From the NCBI GenBank assembly GCA_001939145.1, contig LSRX01000333.1, positions 439,265-503,264 on the forward strand: 64,000 bases of DNA. The letters are read 5' to 3'. The notes beneath the pieces were generated by a model, which saw nothing but the letters and a program-made list of their open reading frames with translations, was not told the DNA's origin and searched no databases. The DNA comes from Symbiodinium microadriaticum (Eukaryota; Sar; Dinophyceae; Suessiales; Symbiodiniaceae). The position numbers and the translations under genes are program-made. Positions 41,105-43,680 of the stretch are shown here, piece after piece (position 1 is the first letter of the stretch; each line of letters begins with the position of its first letter).

Positions 41105-43648
41105 TATATATGTTCATAAAAATAGGTGTTTATATATATATATACACATGCATATGTATGGCGATTTTATCAGCCCTGTATGCCCTGTATAAACTCACGA
41201 GGAAGCGTAGTAAACACACCTAATTCACTCCTCAGTGCTGTTGAGTTTCGTGATTTGTGATTCCTGCCATCACTGAAAGCATGACGACCCTTTCCAAAAT
41301 TAGCTACATTGCCTGATCTAACAGCTCGCAGTTGACTCAACCATAGCTCTGCAGCAGGGATGCAACTTTTTCTCCAATGCCCGGGCAAGGGCATTGTCAC
41401 CGCGCAGGCGAGCTTGCATCAGCTCATGCCTCAGCTCAAACAACGACTGATATTCCCAAGTGGGCTTTGTAGTATTGTTTGGAGCTTACCGTTGGCTCCT
41501 CGCCTCTGAACTTAGACCCTTTCGGCGGTCTGGCAGTTAGGCTTCAGCTGATGTCAGGTTGGGATCAATCAAGCTTCCGTTAACGTTTGAGATAACCATG
41601 ACACAGGGTTCTATATAATGCTATCGGAGACTGGGCCAAGCTTGGCAAGCTTTCCAGGCATTCACAGATTGTTATAGGCTTGGGTCGCGGACCAAGATTA
41701 ACAGCTGTTGTCCCGAACTTGCGCAGGGACTGCGTGACGAAATGGCGATCAGAAACACACACATGTTCATAACGACGAGCAGCTAAACCCTAATCCCCAA
41801 ACCCTTGTCCCCTTGCAAATGTTCGCAGTCGTCCGGGTTTGCACTAGGCTAGGCTTTCGGTGCCAATGCCACGCATGCGCGCGAACTGCAGTGGCTTCGC
41901 AGATGAAATGATCAAGACTGTTGTTGAAAGCTAAGATTTGTAGCAGCGGTACTGCCAACAGTACTGGTGGGCCATGCAGCATAGAGCAGCACTAAATGGC
42001 AGAGCACCCCGTCGACTCTTGTTGCATACTGACAGGAGACTGAAGGGACAAAGGATAGCACAAGTCTGCTTAAACTCTCAAGGCTTATGTTGCAAAAATG
42101 TGCATGACAGCATCGCTAAGCCTGGTTCAACCGCAGACCGTCAACCCCCAAGCTGGGGCATAGGATTCACACACCGCGATCTCATGGCAAACCCTGATTT
42201 ATGGAGAGCGTCCACACACACCCACACCTGCGAAGAAAAAGAGACAGACAGAGAGACAGAGAGAATCTAATCGAGACCTGACCTGAGCCTCATTAAACCC
42301 TCTCCCTAAACCCTTTTTAAGCCGGCAGCCCCCCTAAGCCACAAAGCTTCACATCACAGGCATGCTCGCCTGGCACGAAGATGAGGAAGATCGGGGAAGA
42401 AGTCTCTCTCGATCAAGGCCTAAGCTGAGATGGACTTAGGGTCTCCAGGGTCGAACGTGCAGGGTTTTAGGGTTTCTAGGGCTTCCCGCGTTAAGGGTAG
42501 CGGGAGGGAATTCTCATTCCCGGCTCCAGACTCCAGAAAATGTGCGTGCAGGGCCTGCAGGGCGTCGGGACTTAGGGTGGTTCGAAGCTTTGGGGGGTCA
42601 AGGCTCAGTCACAAAGAAACCGGAAACCCCAATAAGCAAAAGCCTAAACCGTAAACCGAAAGCGCCCGGAGAGAGACCATCGACGAGGCTCAAACCTTGC
42701 AGGACCTCAACCCGCGACTCCTCCAATAGTCGATATAAATCTCTCACTGGGTCTTTTCCGGGAACTCCTCGCCGCTATCCCGAAAACCTAAAACCTATAT
42801 GCCCCGCAACACTTGCTTTCGCCTTTAGTAAACCGAGGGAACGATAAGGACTCCATGCCTGGCCTCCAGATCAACCCCGAGCTATCACCGGATGCCACTG
42901 CTTCAATCTAGCTCTTGTGCTGCTTTCACCCTGTTACAGCCACTGCTGCTGTTACTACAAATTACTAGTTTCTGGTGGCAGTCCCGGCTAGTGATCCACC
43001 CTCGCAAATCCTGTGACCGGTCCCACTTTTCCAGAACTTAGGGTTTTTGGCTGTGGGCTCAAGGGTTGGGGCGCCGACACCGGCAAACATCCACAACTGT
43101 ATTGAGGTTTCGGACTTCAGCTCAAGTGTTAGCTTAGGCGAAGGATACGGTCTTGGTTGAATGTCGACTGAAATATCGGCGTCGTCGTTGGCTTTTCCAA
43201 CTTGGTTTGATCGTTCGCGATGTGGGGCGGGGGCTAGGAGAGGCAGGGCTCATTGCAGGGGCCTCCTCTTACGATATCTCCTCCAGGCCCATTCTTAGGT
43301 TTTTAAGGTTTCTCCAACTAACGCACTATTCAGGCTTCGGACATCTGGTTTAAGGTTATGGTCTAAGACTCAGGATGTAGGCTTAGGATCCGGGGTGTGA
43401 TGTGACTCCATGTCTGGGCCATGCACCGACACGGCCTCCACATAATCCTCCTCTTCCAGCGATCGCGCCGGAACCGCGTTGGGTGGATATGGGTTTCGCA
43501 CCTGAAAAAGCAATGCTTCCCTTGCATCGTTGGGGAATTGAAACTCTGGCTCCAAGTTAAGGACAACCTTTCCCAAAATAGCTTTTTCGGATTCTCCATA
43601 CACCGATGCCTGTTTGCTTGGCTGCCGGCTTGGCGACTGATTCATCAT
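10551..43648 (-). CDS. ESS2: ESS2/ES2 (DGCR14) family splicing-factor homologue, multi-exon gene (whole span)
   Basis: ESS2 proteins are nuclear factors that associate with late (C-complex) spliceosomes. The exons listed separately below spell the family's conserved blocks in order: EEEDYVEA, IERDFFPDLPHLRA, QDNASFEAVLEKD, ARNTLYFKPKG...CRNTRF, FVSTPAMAPG...SPFMTFGKI, STPRLLEEE.GPSFRVAE and a basic C-terminal helix EKLARGAMQRQRESKQ before the stop. Exon phases agree across most junctions, and no exon carries a stop or frameshift. The gene is 33 kb long for a protein of only about 400 residues. Introns carry a giant retroelement, a PARP locus and an inverted-repeat element. Seen: motifs, phases, splice sites. 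Known: the family. Inferred: that all exons belong to one transcript. Part of the protein between exons 6 and 7 (WWASLAAFDKE to ARNTLYF) is unresolved, with only a weak candidate near 16.25 kb. Confidence 0.75.
11434..11463. repeat. (GA)n microsatellite
   Basis: GA dinucleotides with one GGGA interruption, inside an ESS2 intron. Confidence 0.9.
11643..11734 (-). CDS. ESS2: ESS2 exon, TP...GPSF block
   Basis: Acceptor GCCTAG, then AEASTPRLLEEEIGPSFRVA and EDADALAPLE, then the donor G|GTTTAGGG. It matches the ESS2 sequence following the MTWG motif (.TPLR......GP.F.I.E). One base is left over at the 3' end, which exactly complements the two bases at the start of the last exon. Opposite-strand reading here is a shadow. 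Confidence 0.8.
12881..12966 (-). CDS. ESS2: ESS2 exon, TP..APG..SPFMTFG block
   Basis: After an acceptor TTGTGCAG it reads AGNFNFVSTPAMAPG and SPFMTFGKI. This corresponds to the highly conserved ESS2 motif F.FV.TPSPAPG..ESP.MTWG.I. Ending at a GC donor (ATCGT|GCTC) leaves two bases that complete a codon with the next exon; a GT donor two bases earlier is also present but out of phase. An upstream acceptor at 12975 would add three codons. Confidence 0.85.
14132..14267 (+). CDS. Plus-strand exon candidate in an ESS2 intron
   Basis: After CCGATCCCAG it reads KLTVVVERCDGKGTVLQEKG and RGVGVLSAQGEVYVSSFRSL, then TAA or an earlier GT donor. It is antisense to ESS2, so a nested gene or chance. Confidence 0.3.
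15411..15489 (-). CDS. ESS2: ESS2 exon after NTRF
   Basis: Starts with two bases that complete the Arg codon left by the preceding exon, then reads FTSQEQSDLDETLMAAIAAK and HAREN. The family has a Gln/Ala-rich helix here. The 3' boundary is unsettled: GA, GC and later donors are all possible within about 20 nt, so the end coordinate is approximate. Confidence 0.7.
15952..16033 (-). CDS. ESS2: ESS2 exon, NTLYF...NTRF block
   Basis: After the acceptor CGAAACCAG it reads ARNTLYFKPKGEL... and IECRNT, ending with the first base of an Arg codon at a GC donor (GCTTCC). Joining to the next exon yields CRNTRFTSQEQSDL, which matches the family's K/RN.L.Y.P ... NTRF block. The alternative of reading on past the GC donor gives NTRFLAF, which is less like the family. 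Confidence 0.8.
16230..16290 (-). CDS. Possible ESS2 linking exon (weak)
   Basis: A minus-strand reading DPRSLEQEEPWRK lies upstream of the NTLYF exon. ESS2 proteins have a Trp a few residues before K/RN.L.Y, so joining EEPWRK to ARNTLYF would fit, but no clean donor is visible and the position is approximate. It may simply be chance open frame. Confidence 0.2.
17077..17259 (+). CDS. Plus-strand open frame in an ESS2 intron
   Basis: Reads KWCLALVAEGLRRRQKIWHS and AFRNSLECKAK to a stop. Short and without a family; low support. Confidence 0.2.
   Translation: MCFQVHKFSDMTQPKPQNPTSAKWCLALVAEGLRRRQKIWHSSAFRNSLECKAKSPNKDT
18204..18455 (+). CDS. Cys-rich plus-strand open frame
   Basis: 83 codons including CAWNVGDVCVCTDCSDLY and YRQTKCYPRCVLC, with nine Cys. 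No known zinc-binding spacing recognised. It lies in an ESS2 intron beside the inverted-repeat element. Confidence 0.25.
   Translation: MLHGPSKMDRFRGKCAWNVGDVCVCTDCSDLYIHEPKTALEYKCPYRQTKCYPRCVLCLSSGPSTLLRVSVHGKVEIINVAFL
18990..19125. repeat. Tandem repeat, ~47-bp unit, about 3 copies
   Basis: Units share CAAGGCCT(T/C)GGA.CTA and GATA.G.GACCAAAAATCT. They lie inside the inverted-repeat element. Confidence 0.7.
19135..19410. repeat. Tandem repeat, ~70-bp unit, about 4 copies
   Basis: Units share CCTACATCCCAAACCG, TGGCTGTCCAAATCTTCC and AACATGCGAA. They follow the 47-bp array inside the same element. Confidence 0.7.
19878..20128 (+). CDS. Open, repeat-free stretch; plus frame or antisense exon
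   Basis: Plus frame reads TESHETYAKLDLEVTSHDTS and RDLHQRKHDKSSKLTRNPVE to TAG. The minus strand of 19923-20012 has an excellent acceptor (CTTTCTCTGGTGCAG) and donor (GGC|GTAGGT) framing an in-phase 30-codon segment (MHLGEWLSRRVVARHLQIEL) that would suit the missing ESS2 exon by phase but not by homology. Confidence 0.3.
20291..20416 (-). CDS. ESS2: ESS2 exon 6, EDNASF block
   Basis: Forty-two codons in phase 0, from the acceptor CCCTACAG to the donor GAG|GTTTCG. The sequence GQDNASFEAVLEKDRQRRRE followed by KEWWASLAAFDKE matches the ESS2 block (TSEDNASF..I.......R..WLY). An open reading on the opposite strand is a shadow. Confidence 0.8.
20417..20448 (-). other. 32-nt intron candidate with inverted ends
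   Basis: The segment starts GTAGGGT and ends ACCCTAC followed by AG, a perfect 7-bp inverted repeat at the two ends. It carries an in-frame TAA, and both flanking exons are in phase 0. If it is not spliced, the gene would be truncated here. It is far shorter than the other ESS2 introns. Confidence 0.5.
20449..20565 (-). CDS. ESS2: Probable ESS2 exon 5
   Basis: Thirty-nine codons, phase 0 at both ends, after the acceptor CTTTTCTTGGGCCAG. It includes VDLSSVGLDEFQQVFTSEER and ends AQPGFDKLF at the donor GTAGGG. Exon 6 begins only 32 nt further on. Codon use is clearly coding. Homology to known ESS2 is weak here (the family is variable between its first helix and the EDNASF block). Confidence 0.55.
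20961..21031 (-). CDS. ESS2: Probable ESS2 exon 4 (divergent segment)
   Basis: Acceptor CACTGCAG, then an open, GC3-rich stretch reading DVVQALLKLTSGREAGAH, closed by a GT donor (GTACATCC). It starts with two bases of a split codon and ends in phase 0, which fits exon 3 (GC donor) and exon 5. The segment is not conserved with other ESS2 proteins as I recall them, so membership rests on strand, order and phase. Confidence 0.45.
21723..21849 (+). CDS. Plus-strand exon candidate between PARP and ESS2 exon 4
   Basis: Reads AVVALRSKYVPDLQDRKLQL and ALSKWSAGDPMTAAIK to the donor AAA|GTATGA. Opposite strand to its neighbours. No family. Confidence 0.3.
22054..23233 (-). CDS. PARP-catalytic-domain protein, one-base frameshift near the 3' end
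   Basis: A 372-codon open frame from 23233 to 22115 carries an ADP-ribosyltransferase (PARP) catalytic domain. VEKVQRIENKALFERF (about residues 210-225) is the usual entry helix. His276 in LLHGTRQ and Tyr310 in YGRGLYFANNS are the H and Y of the H-Y-E triad. After an A8 run (22183-22190 on the plus strand) the frame is lost, but the next frame continues as ...DEYIVYNDDAVYPEF... to a stop at 22054 and supplies the expected Glu. This is a typical signature of one extra base: a real lesion or an assembly error. Residues 1-205 are unrecognised and include a Cys-rich patch CRCHCREHDGCC. The 1.2 kb stretch shows no intron, unlike ESS2, in whose intron it lies. It would transfer ADP-ribose from NAD+; target unknown. 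Upstream exons beyond 23.27 kb are possible. Confidence 0.8.
22183..22190 (-). other. A8/T8 homopolymer at the PARP frameshift
   Basis: Eight adenines on the plus strand. Reading seven instead of eight puts the catalytic Glu segment back in frame, so this is the most likely site of the lesion or base-calling error. Confidence 0.7.
23270..24302. other. Intron sequence between PARP and retroelement
   Basis: TA tracts, a short GC-rich island (23680-23750) and heptamer-like patches. No gene seen. Confidence 0.5.
23508..23660. repeat. (TA)n-rich tract
   Basis: Three TA runs separated by AT-rich sequence, upstream of the PARP frame. GC-rich sequence CGCCGCCGCCGCTCCGGCC follows immediately at about 23686. 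Confidence 0.9.
24303..24343. repeat. (TA)n at the 3' end of the retroelement
   Basis: TATATGTATACG then uninterrupted TA. It abuts CCTTCCTTCCGCGAGC, the start of element-like GC-rich sequence. Confidence 0.9.
24417..25212 (-). CDS. Retroelement ORF2 C-terminal zinc-finger tail (frameshifted)
   Basis: Resumes after the A7 run at 25206-25212 (plus strand T7) in the next frame. It reads KPLCLGCGRLYANAARLRRH... with a further Cys, a C2H2/C2HC-type finger, followed by about 200 residues of acidic and Leu-rich sequence without a recognised domain, and a stop at 24417. Upstream codons of this frame (to 25535) overlap the RT frame and are not coding. Confidence 0.6.
25171..29796 (-). CDS. Retroelement ORF2 core: RNase H - EEP endonuclease - reverse transcriptase - zinc finger
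   Basis: A 1541-codon frame. RNase H at about 130-275 has its four acids visible: D134 (CFTDGSF), E187 (VAECLALEAAL), D212 (IRSDCFSAV), D268 (NEIADVAAKL). The EEP endonuclease at about 360-630 has N367 (LATYNVLS), E410 (AGIQEAR), D528 and N530 (MGDCNAS) and D623-H624 (IDHLAAL). The reverse transcriptase at about 900-1270 has GKACGPDGIPAEL, WLYKGKGS..C..YR.I, motif A D1036 (LFADVSAAYYSAV), motif B TTRGSRPGSSWADLFFG and motif C as WADD (D1184, D1185) rather than the common Y/FADD. All key acids are intact. The C-terminus has CLICRIAFPTRAAWSVH, half of a zinc finger, then the frame is lost at an A7 run. RNase H standing before the endonuclease, not after the RT, is unusual. Confidence 0.9.
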   Translation of the reverse strand: MLCSLSTSRPTIVVLAAPRAGRDVLSLSLCAAIGLPPPDNAPRDVVVLAGLHWQPLALAAPPQRDFGGRSGPVLLGGLRMSFSYQDLRALLDTVCQPAAMHQVIRLAPAADTSKIFDTEAHATGLTDARLHCFTDGSFTASMRDSHAKLGWACVFVDPVNQRIGLLSGRRPMWLPEDSDPPSAFVAECLALEAALRVCGTALWNVPVVIRSDCFSAVEIAAGRARSSDSGVAGLLRHAGSFGRTATRYPPVIEHVRGHAGCLFNEIADVAAKLAANGHDLGVLASPAEAGTFWWSHHGRALDWAGLVCQCAATHPCLPKLGTNAPSCHSNAGLTPLQCIEPFLPFVSSETGDERRTGSLRLRLATYNVLSLCGKAFHDNNTAGLAFAPARPAILAAALHACGVSVAGIQEARTAEGRLTTEGFLRICSGAVKGQFGVELWFKVNCPVVASDATDSALAAFEPSALTVLHADPRRLLVLFSAADVRLLFVSLHAPHRGAESHILDSWWLTTRQLLERHASRGLVFLMGDCNASVGSVTSCAVGDHAADTQDVAGDHLHDILQRLSAWLPATFSSVHDGPSGAYVQKRNQAESRIDFVAIPGILARSQVWSWVEPSIHAGQPIIDHLAALVSVCARIVTSHGKHVVKRPRINASLLRTPEGQACATKLFASAPQVPWEVGPDAHAALVVAHLQKGLQEVAAKKGSQPKHPYLTGETWTLQRHVAGLRRRLYRIKVATRAQELAAAFAALRLGHGRPLRVYRVSAWVQSAGDAVAQVGQALQSASKQLRAGCKADRAVYLSSLADSVSGGGLSAHEDLRRLLCMRKRKPFAPEVLPQLLDEQGELCGDHESTLARWRRHFSRLEAGIVLEPQSVAGLCPPVPFCSDVPAADFPTPADLLGAILHTKAGKACGPDGIPAELGQADPVAFQSLLWPLLLKVGMMCREPLGFKSGILTWLYKGKGSKVECDSYRAIMLLSVLAKTLHRAFRPALYTFFQQTALPTQMGGKKSTTVLFGSHISRAYGVWCASQKTSTIILFADVSAAYYSAVRSLTARRDEKPTRDQTLPPDPDVQEQMAAPSALSKGGATDWLQALTHDFNDRTWMTLAGDSTQVQTTRGSRPGSSWADLFFGVTVPGILSLRDTMHTAAPRPRTRVTIPWDGWKGFFDPPRGNCPDATSVDLDDVVWADDLASYLRIADPAEAATRLGFEASVLNDSFRGFGYSLSFGANKTAAVVHLRGPGAKAARRALFSNTSGLAVLSEAGPAQRLPLVPEYRHLGVRIAANNSLLPEIRMRVAAAWTAFRQGKTKVFRSKRISLARKGAILGSHVLSRLTFGSGAWSQLKQGEMTLFSRTVISMYRQCLGLAHADDQHVSTATICALIGQADPGTILHTERLRYARQLVCNGPEALWALVRGDNAYLSSVRDAFRWLLTWVRATCALPDPSGDWGPWADTMCNRPGLFRGLVKRARALEVVRISCFASLQALLRTLEQTGGARAAAVRADGERPDRYTEACLICRIAFPTRAAWSVHAAKKTWIPGLRDPFV
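25206..25212 (-). other. A7 run at frame break between RT and zinc-finger tail
   Basis: On the coding strand the run follows GCC (Ala) as AAA AAA A. Moving to the tail frame means dropping one A or slipping. One extra base in this copy is the simplest reading. Confidence 0.6.
29780..30625 (-). CDS. Retroelement ORF2, segment before the RNase H domain
   Basis: A hydrophobic stretch (LLGLVVPVLVMLALVAPGIL) is followed by soluble sequence with RPLPTPCRSQIGR and GPTLLEQAVRLSG. The frame changes near 29790 into the long RNase H-EEP-RT frame. It has no recognised domain; position and continuity suggest it is part of the same polyprotein. Confidence 0.4.
30417..30809 (-). CDS. Retroelement ORF2, module 4 (end) and Ser-rich linker
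   Basis: Continues module 4 in a new frame: WKCPRGFHVRIYGGVADADE and ILTVEFHPDF correspond to GWKLVVKGG...GEVLILAF of module 1. It is followed by a Ser/Gly linker (AEPSSSSGSSGPGFGDAGTG). The real frame probably shifts again before the in-frame stop at 30417. Confidence 0.45.
   Translation of the reverse strand: MPQMGSSICARVQWKCPRGFHVRIYGGVADADEGNHVRRVVAGDILTVEFHPDFVRDVVTEIAPGSFTPAAFPGSGADHSRAEPSSSSGSSGPGFGDAGTGGSWHPASGGREHAWLGYKWRFSPTPRCHC
30721..31857 (-). CDS. Retroelement ORF2, acidic linker and module 4 (first part)
   Basis: Starts in a Gln/Asp/Gly/Arg linker, then LTPLHFLLYSPEYKPEGLAP, LIPVHPQPQRHPAALLALPF and VAVLFDCHENPRRVFAACVP. These align by eye with the starts of modules 1-3. The second half (RALIAAQTEGERDVDV..., YVLDLRPIHLYLSSAFAPDG) ends where the frame changes near 30800. 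Confidence 0.55.
   Translation of the reverse strand: MPVVPADSQEADAAQEVAYDAVGSDDASQHGGRQNDDGRSHGHGRSRAAGDPGSSQNGDRQPGDEVPDDPPTLAPATGVGGGLTPLHFLLYSPEYKPEGLAPGLTPPMLFSAIIEHLLRAAEDHRRSPRLIPVHPQPQRHPAALLALPFWPTETVAVLFDCHENPRRVFAACVPRYFVRDDAVFMAQVDPTGGFDVYHRDIPWAIPDGYWIYPEEGDLIAFYPAGAAQDPAVGFHQLLQGEARAGPLPQDLWDSAITWVLSDGSHVAVPIPEDQFALNSAQAAAALDLRPGHFLLVPTTPEIVDHARNGTPSRRALIAAQTEGERDVDVRHRIPYVLDLRPIHLYLSSAFAPDGVVDLCQSTMEMPTRVSCPHLRWSC
31860..32984 (-). CDS. Retroelement ORF2, module 3
   Basis: Reads PSMLVNFIVLKPEYVKETAA, then FPHLWAVNPQSVSGHAVFVA and TALIICVNTTAIDGRLFAAY, the module's first half, followed by a second half ending in RTILAACVCSS and FFDLRPIQEGIRFVCRDD. A frame change near 31860 leads into the next linker (SDDASQHGGRQNDDGRSHGH). 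Confidence 0.5.
32770..33600 (-). CDS. Retroelement ORF2, module 2 (second part), Ser/Asp linker
   Basis: Contains TVILDQPPLPCW, then PTGFQVDVQGAFPIAGGDFL (compare PPGWKLVVKGG...GEVLILAF in module 1), then a Ser/Asp/Gly linker (SSSGSDRGRSSVDSLMSGSE) and a hydrophobic helix ELLPALIIAACLTPVAAG. The same frame stays open to 32671 but similarity shifts frame near 32770. Confidence 0.5.
33560..34250 (-). CDS. Retroelement ORF2, module 2 (first part)
   Basis: The open frame with Met at 34174 reads FPSLVPVPYQPMAECVFFLA and VEVLMDCRQLTGLVFTVSIP, clearly related to modules 1, 3 and 4 at the same positions. The frame breaks at a run of C/G near 33575: ...VAVPPEPP continues in the next frame as SAITVILDQPPLP. 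Confidence 0.5.
34256..35010 (-). CDS. Retroelement ORF2, module 1 (second part), acidic linker and membrane-like segment
   Basis: Frame shifted relative to the preceding segment. It carries the second half of the module (VFLDSRPLGF..., PPPGWKLVVKGGSRTDAGV, FPGEVLILAF), a linker dense in Asp, Glu and Ser (SEEDFSPDPDDAEDGDEAGS), then Trp/Leu-rich sequence around VWVACVADAWLPMHAAKD. The same open frame runs further to 33733, but coding similarity moves to another frame near 34250, so the tail is probably not coding. Confidence 0.5.
34901..35548 (-). CDS. Retroelement ORF2, module 1 (first part)
   Basis: Continues the frame across the inserted element: ...SLPAS joins ISAVESMVRAQAADLLEECG. It reads IVPVFPQTTPGVAAF and then VVALLDARAIRGNVFAVVL, the hallmark of the repeated module (P.FPQ....A..LA.P.W.....VV.L.D.R.....VFA..). 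The frame is lost near 34990 and resumes in another frame as LTYLRMQAANPAEML. Confidence 0.6.
   Translation of the reverse strand: MVRAQAADLLEECGEQIVPVFPQTTPGVAAFVAAPTWFAEERLVVALLDARAIRGNVFAVVLSFPTCVEEIRRVAGFSSVLRHDVFVAGRPAPSHPGADIEATDGALIQLVPPGHTPFWAAPLAFALWHPHYWPPDAPVPRTRDAACALILHKSGKYLFDRFTTDEWANRKGIADFDQHAPHIPPYASSQPSRDAALCLQRVPGSWGYRCHRSRH
35568..36751. mobile_element. Tc1/mariner-like DNA element (MITE or gap-hidden full element) nested in the retroelement
   Basis: Perfect 21-bp terminal inverted repeats starting CACAGTGGGCCGG (35568-35588) and ending CCGGCCCACTGTG (36731-36751) are flanked on both sides by TA, the target duplication of Tc1/mariner elements. Inner sequence is AT-rich and continues with imperfect inverted similarity (GAGATAC near both ends). 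It interrupts retroelement ORF2: removing one TA plus the element gives an in-frame join between the two ORF2 segments. Most of the interior is the 701-bp gap, so presence of a transposase cannot be judged. Confidence 0.85.
35800..36500. other. Assembly gap (701 N)
   Basis: Unknown bases inside the mariner-like element. Gap length may be nominal. Nothing can be called here. Confidence 1.
36735..38390 (-). CDS. Retroelement ORF2, N-terminal hydrophobic region and start of module 1
   Basis: A 551-codon frame, uninterrupted. The first ~370 residues are unusually hydrophobic and Cys/Gly-rich, with several segments that could cross a membrane. They contain two related segments: the 15 bases CCCAGAGCGACCGAT recur at about 37530 and 37885. 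From about 37150 downward the composition changes to soluble and acidic (GEGGWSLLGDSPIRGS..., DEGVAVPPSCGPDTG), then HCHILAFLAAPGYRLVRVEG starts the first tandem module. The apparent stop at 36735 lies just inside the inserted mariner-like element. Function of this region is unknown. Confidence 0.55.
   Translation of the reverse strand: MGMPIWCVSRDGGPVPVGYRSLELLDVSSEWDVQFLFSDCTAILSPVLGPRSWPHISSPPLGSSFGGPSLAAALDLLSGCPSFFRCPSQGRYLSTPVLPGLGIYGTGRLLSCDGFPGSCQAYGASFGTCSIVSVAGFLVLSPSAFRTCMSQHRFGAAAGRARGISVALGYPPVCCFVAELYAMPLANSTSGVGCGGFSSDLPFIPVGLSWLGVHRLFFGHFTSGLLACPFPLALTSALYVAGPCCAAVGILPSDFCGTEALFRKFPGPFQGFRQQRTECVRDKSVALGCPPVLLQPAIFQDGVSLSNVPWFLEWLTGVGAYLAAFFVTLQLYVLLILWRMLVTSVPGRSSPLALVLCFSCARRCQRVVLPLGVIGVTRKGCHTHRPKRNACVPHRNVPLGSRFFLLWLGFCHYPVGVWAAPKGWSEGISAVNEFVEHAASLAPESLGEGGWSLLGDSPIRGSVPRPAEDSLLAASDEAFSNDPGSVGPCTETAPTDEGVAVPPSCGPDTGHHAAPSAAEHCHILAFLAAPGYRLVRVEGDLSLPASTQWAG
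38463..39698 (-). CDS. Retroelement ORF1, coiled-coil protein
   Basis: A 411-codon frame. The N-terminal third is Arg/Gln-rich and may be leader: a good internal start is the Met at about 39524 (MGRGRGANRPFKAEVG). A charged helical stretch in the middle (RKAEGKVLKLRRSLVERSAK... to EQEQTEARAALRAM) predicts a coiled coil, as in ORF1 proteins of LINEs, which bind element RNA as multimers. A Pro/Ala-rich linker follows, then an acidic tail ending EEVDVEEELEHADAV. It stops 73 nt before the first Met of ORF2. No zinc knuckle or RRM is visible. Overlapping frames on both strands are shadows. Confidence 0.65.
   Translation of the reverse strand: MPAIPPLGSPSWHRRLRARRSVARRHYRSGTVVPWKLRQVLLSHHATSHLQRRRLQEMGRGRGANRPFKAEVGNGFNVWRGAWSPAQQAPWQQGPQRQQQGSIPGYMSVQLEADTTSLGSQGRSLVPVEDGDSSLVPTVQSALNQTRKAEGKVLKLRRSLVERSAKFKEWEAKMMASYQRERLKFAKDTERLQREVAEAEQEQTEARAALRAMAYSDMGGSRDKERDVDMPPVENVFAAWASAEERGNMDVLQRALAADVTPTRSAPAIPRTPPAAADPYLMAGTPVAPPGLPAPGTFLQAPVPPHSAPTEAPALRGVPLEYPADPNANYGPSPTLQDKLKRRRAMEPFGGGVASKAAGSGPDLATLTLAEAQAALARGRRIRIVEDDGDEEVDVEEELEHADAVASENPA
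39804..39833. repeat. (TA)n at the 5' end of the retroelement
   Basis: Pure TA run between the element leader (GGTCTTCTGAGCCC) and host sequence (ACTACGGCC). Confidence 0.9.
40382..40395. repeat. C14 homopolymer
   Basis: Fourteen C. Length is unreliable in most sequencing data. Confidence 0.8.
40937..41153. repeat. (TA)n and (TACA)n microsatellite
   Basis: Lies between the retroelement and ESS2 exon 3. Frames across it are artefacts. Confidence 0.95.
41356..41446 (-). CDS. ESS2: ESS2 exon 3, helical segment after RDFFPD
   Basis: Follows the acceptor GGGAATATCAG and reads SLFELRHELMQA then RLRGDNALARALEKK. This corresponds to the charged helix (..YLEA..NGD..R...) that follows the RDFFPD block in ESS2 proteins. 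Two donors are possible: GT at 41366 or GC (CCCT|GCTGCAG) ending at 41356. Only the second is in phase with the next exon candidate. Confidence 0.65.
42366..42419 (-). CDS. ESS2: ESS2 exon 2, RDFFPD motif
   Basis: Eighteen codons after the acceptor TCAGCTTAG, reading ALIERDFFPDLPHLRARR. The stretch IERDFFPDLPHLRA is the signature N-terminal block of ESS2/DGCR14 proteins (II.RDFFPD...L.A). Phase 0 at both ends if the donor is GC (CGA|GCATGC). This exon is the strongest single anchor for the 5' half of the gene. Confidence 0.8.
43433..43648 (-). CDS. ESS2: ESS2 exon 1, N-terminus
   Basis: Open from two adjacent ATGs (first at 43648) for 72 codons to a GT donor at 43432. It ends with ARSLEEEDYVEA, matching the family's VL.E..YVEAL block that directly precedes the RDFFPD motif carried by exon 2. 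A pyrimidine-rich GCTTTTTCAG lies inside the frame, so an alternative shorter exon start near 43505 is possible. The frame stays open about 70 nt upstream of the ATG, so the true start is not certain. Confidence 0.65.
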
Positions 43649-43680
43649 TGTCAAGGCTCCAACCCCTAGACCCCTGCTCG

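Larger units (their letters stand above)
39834..41355. other. ESS2 intron between exon 3 and the retroelement
   Basis: Microsatellites at 40382 and 40937. A GC-rich patch at 40205-40310 is open in three frames but has no usable splice sites. Nothing called. Confidence 0.5.

Noticed and set aside
42657..42746. Minus-strand exon-like segment (RDLYRLLEESRVEVLQGLSL) between ESS2 exons 1 and 2
   Set aside because: Its phase does not fit between two phase-0 exons, and the flanking exons already join the conserved block without it. It could be an alternative exon.
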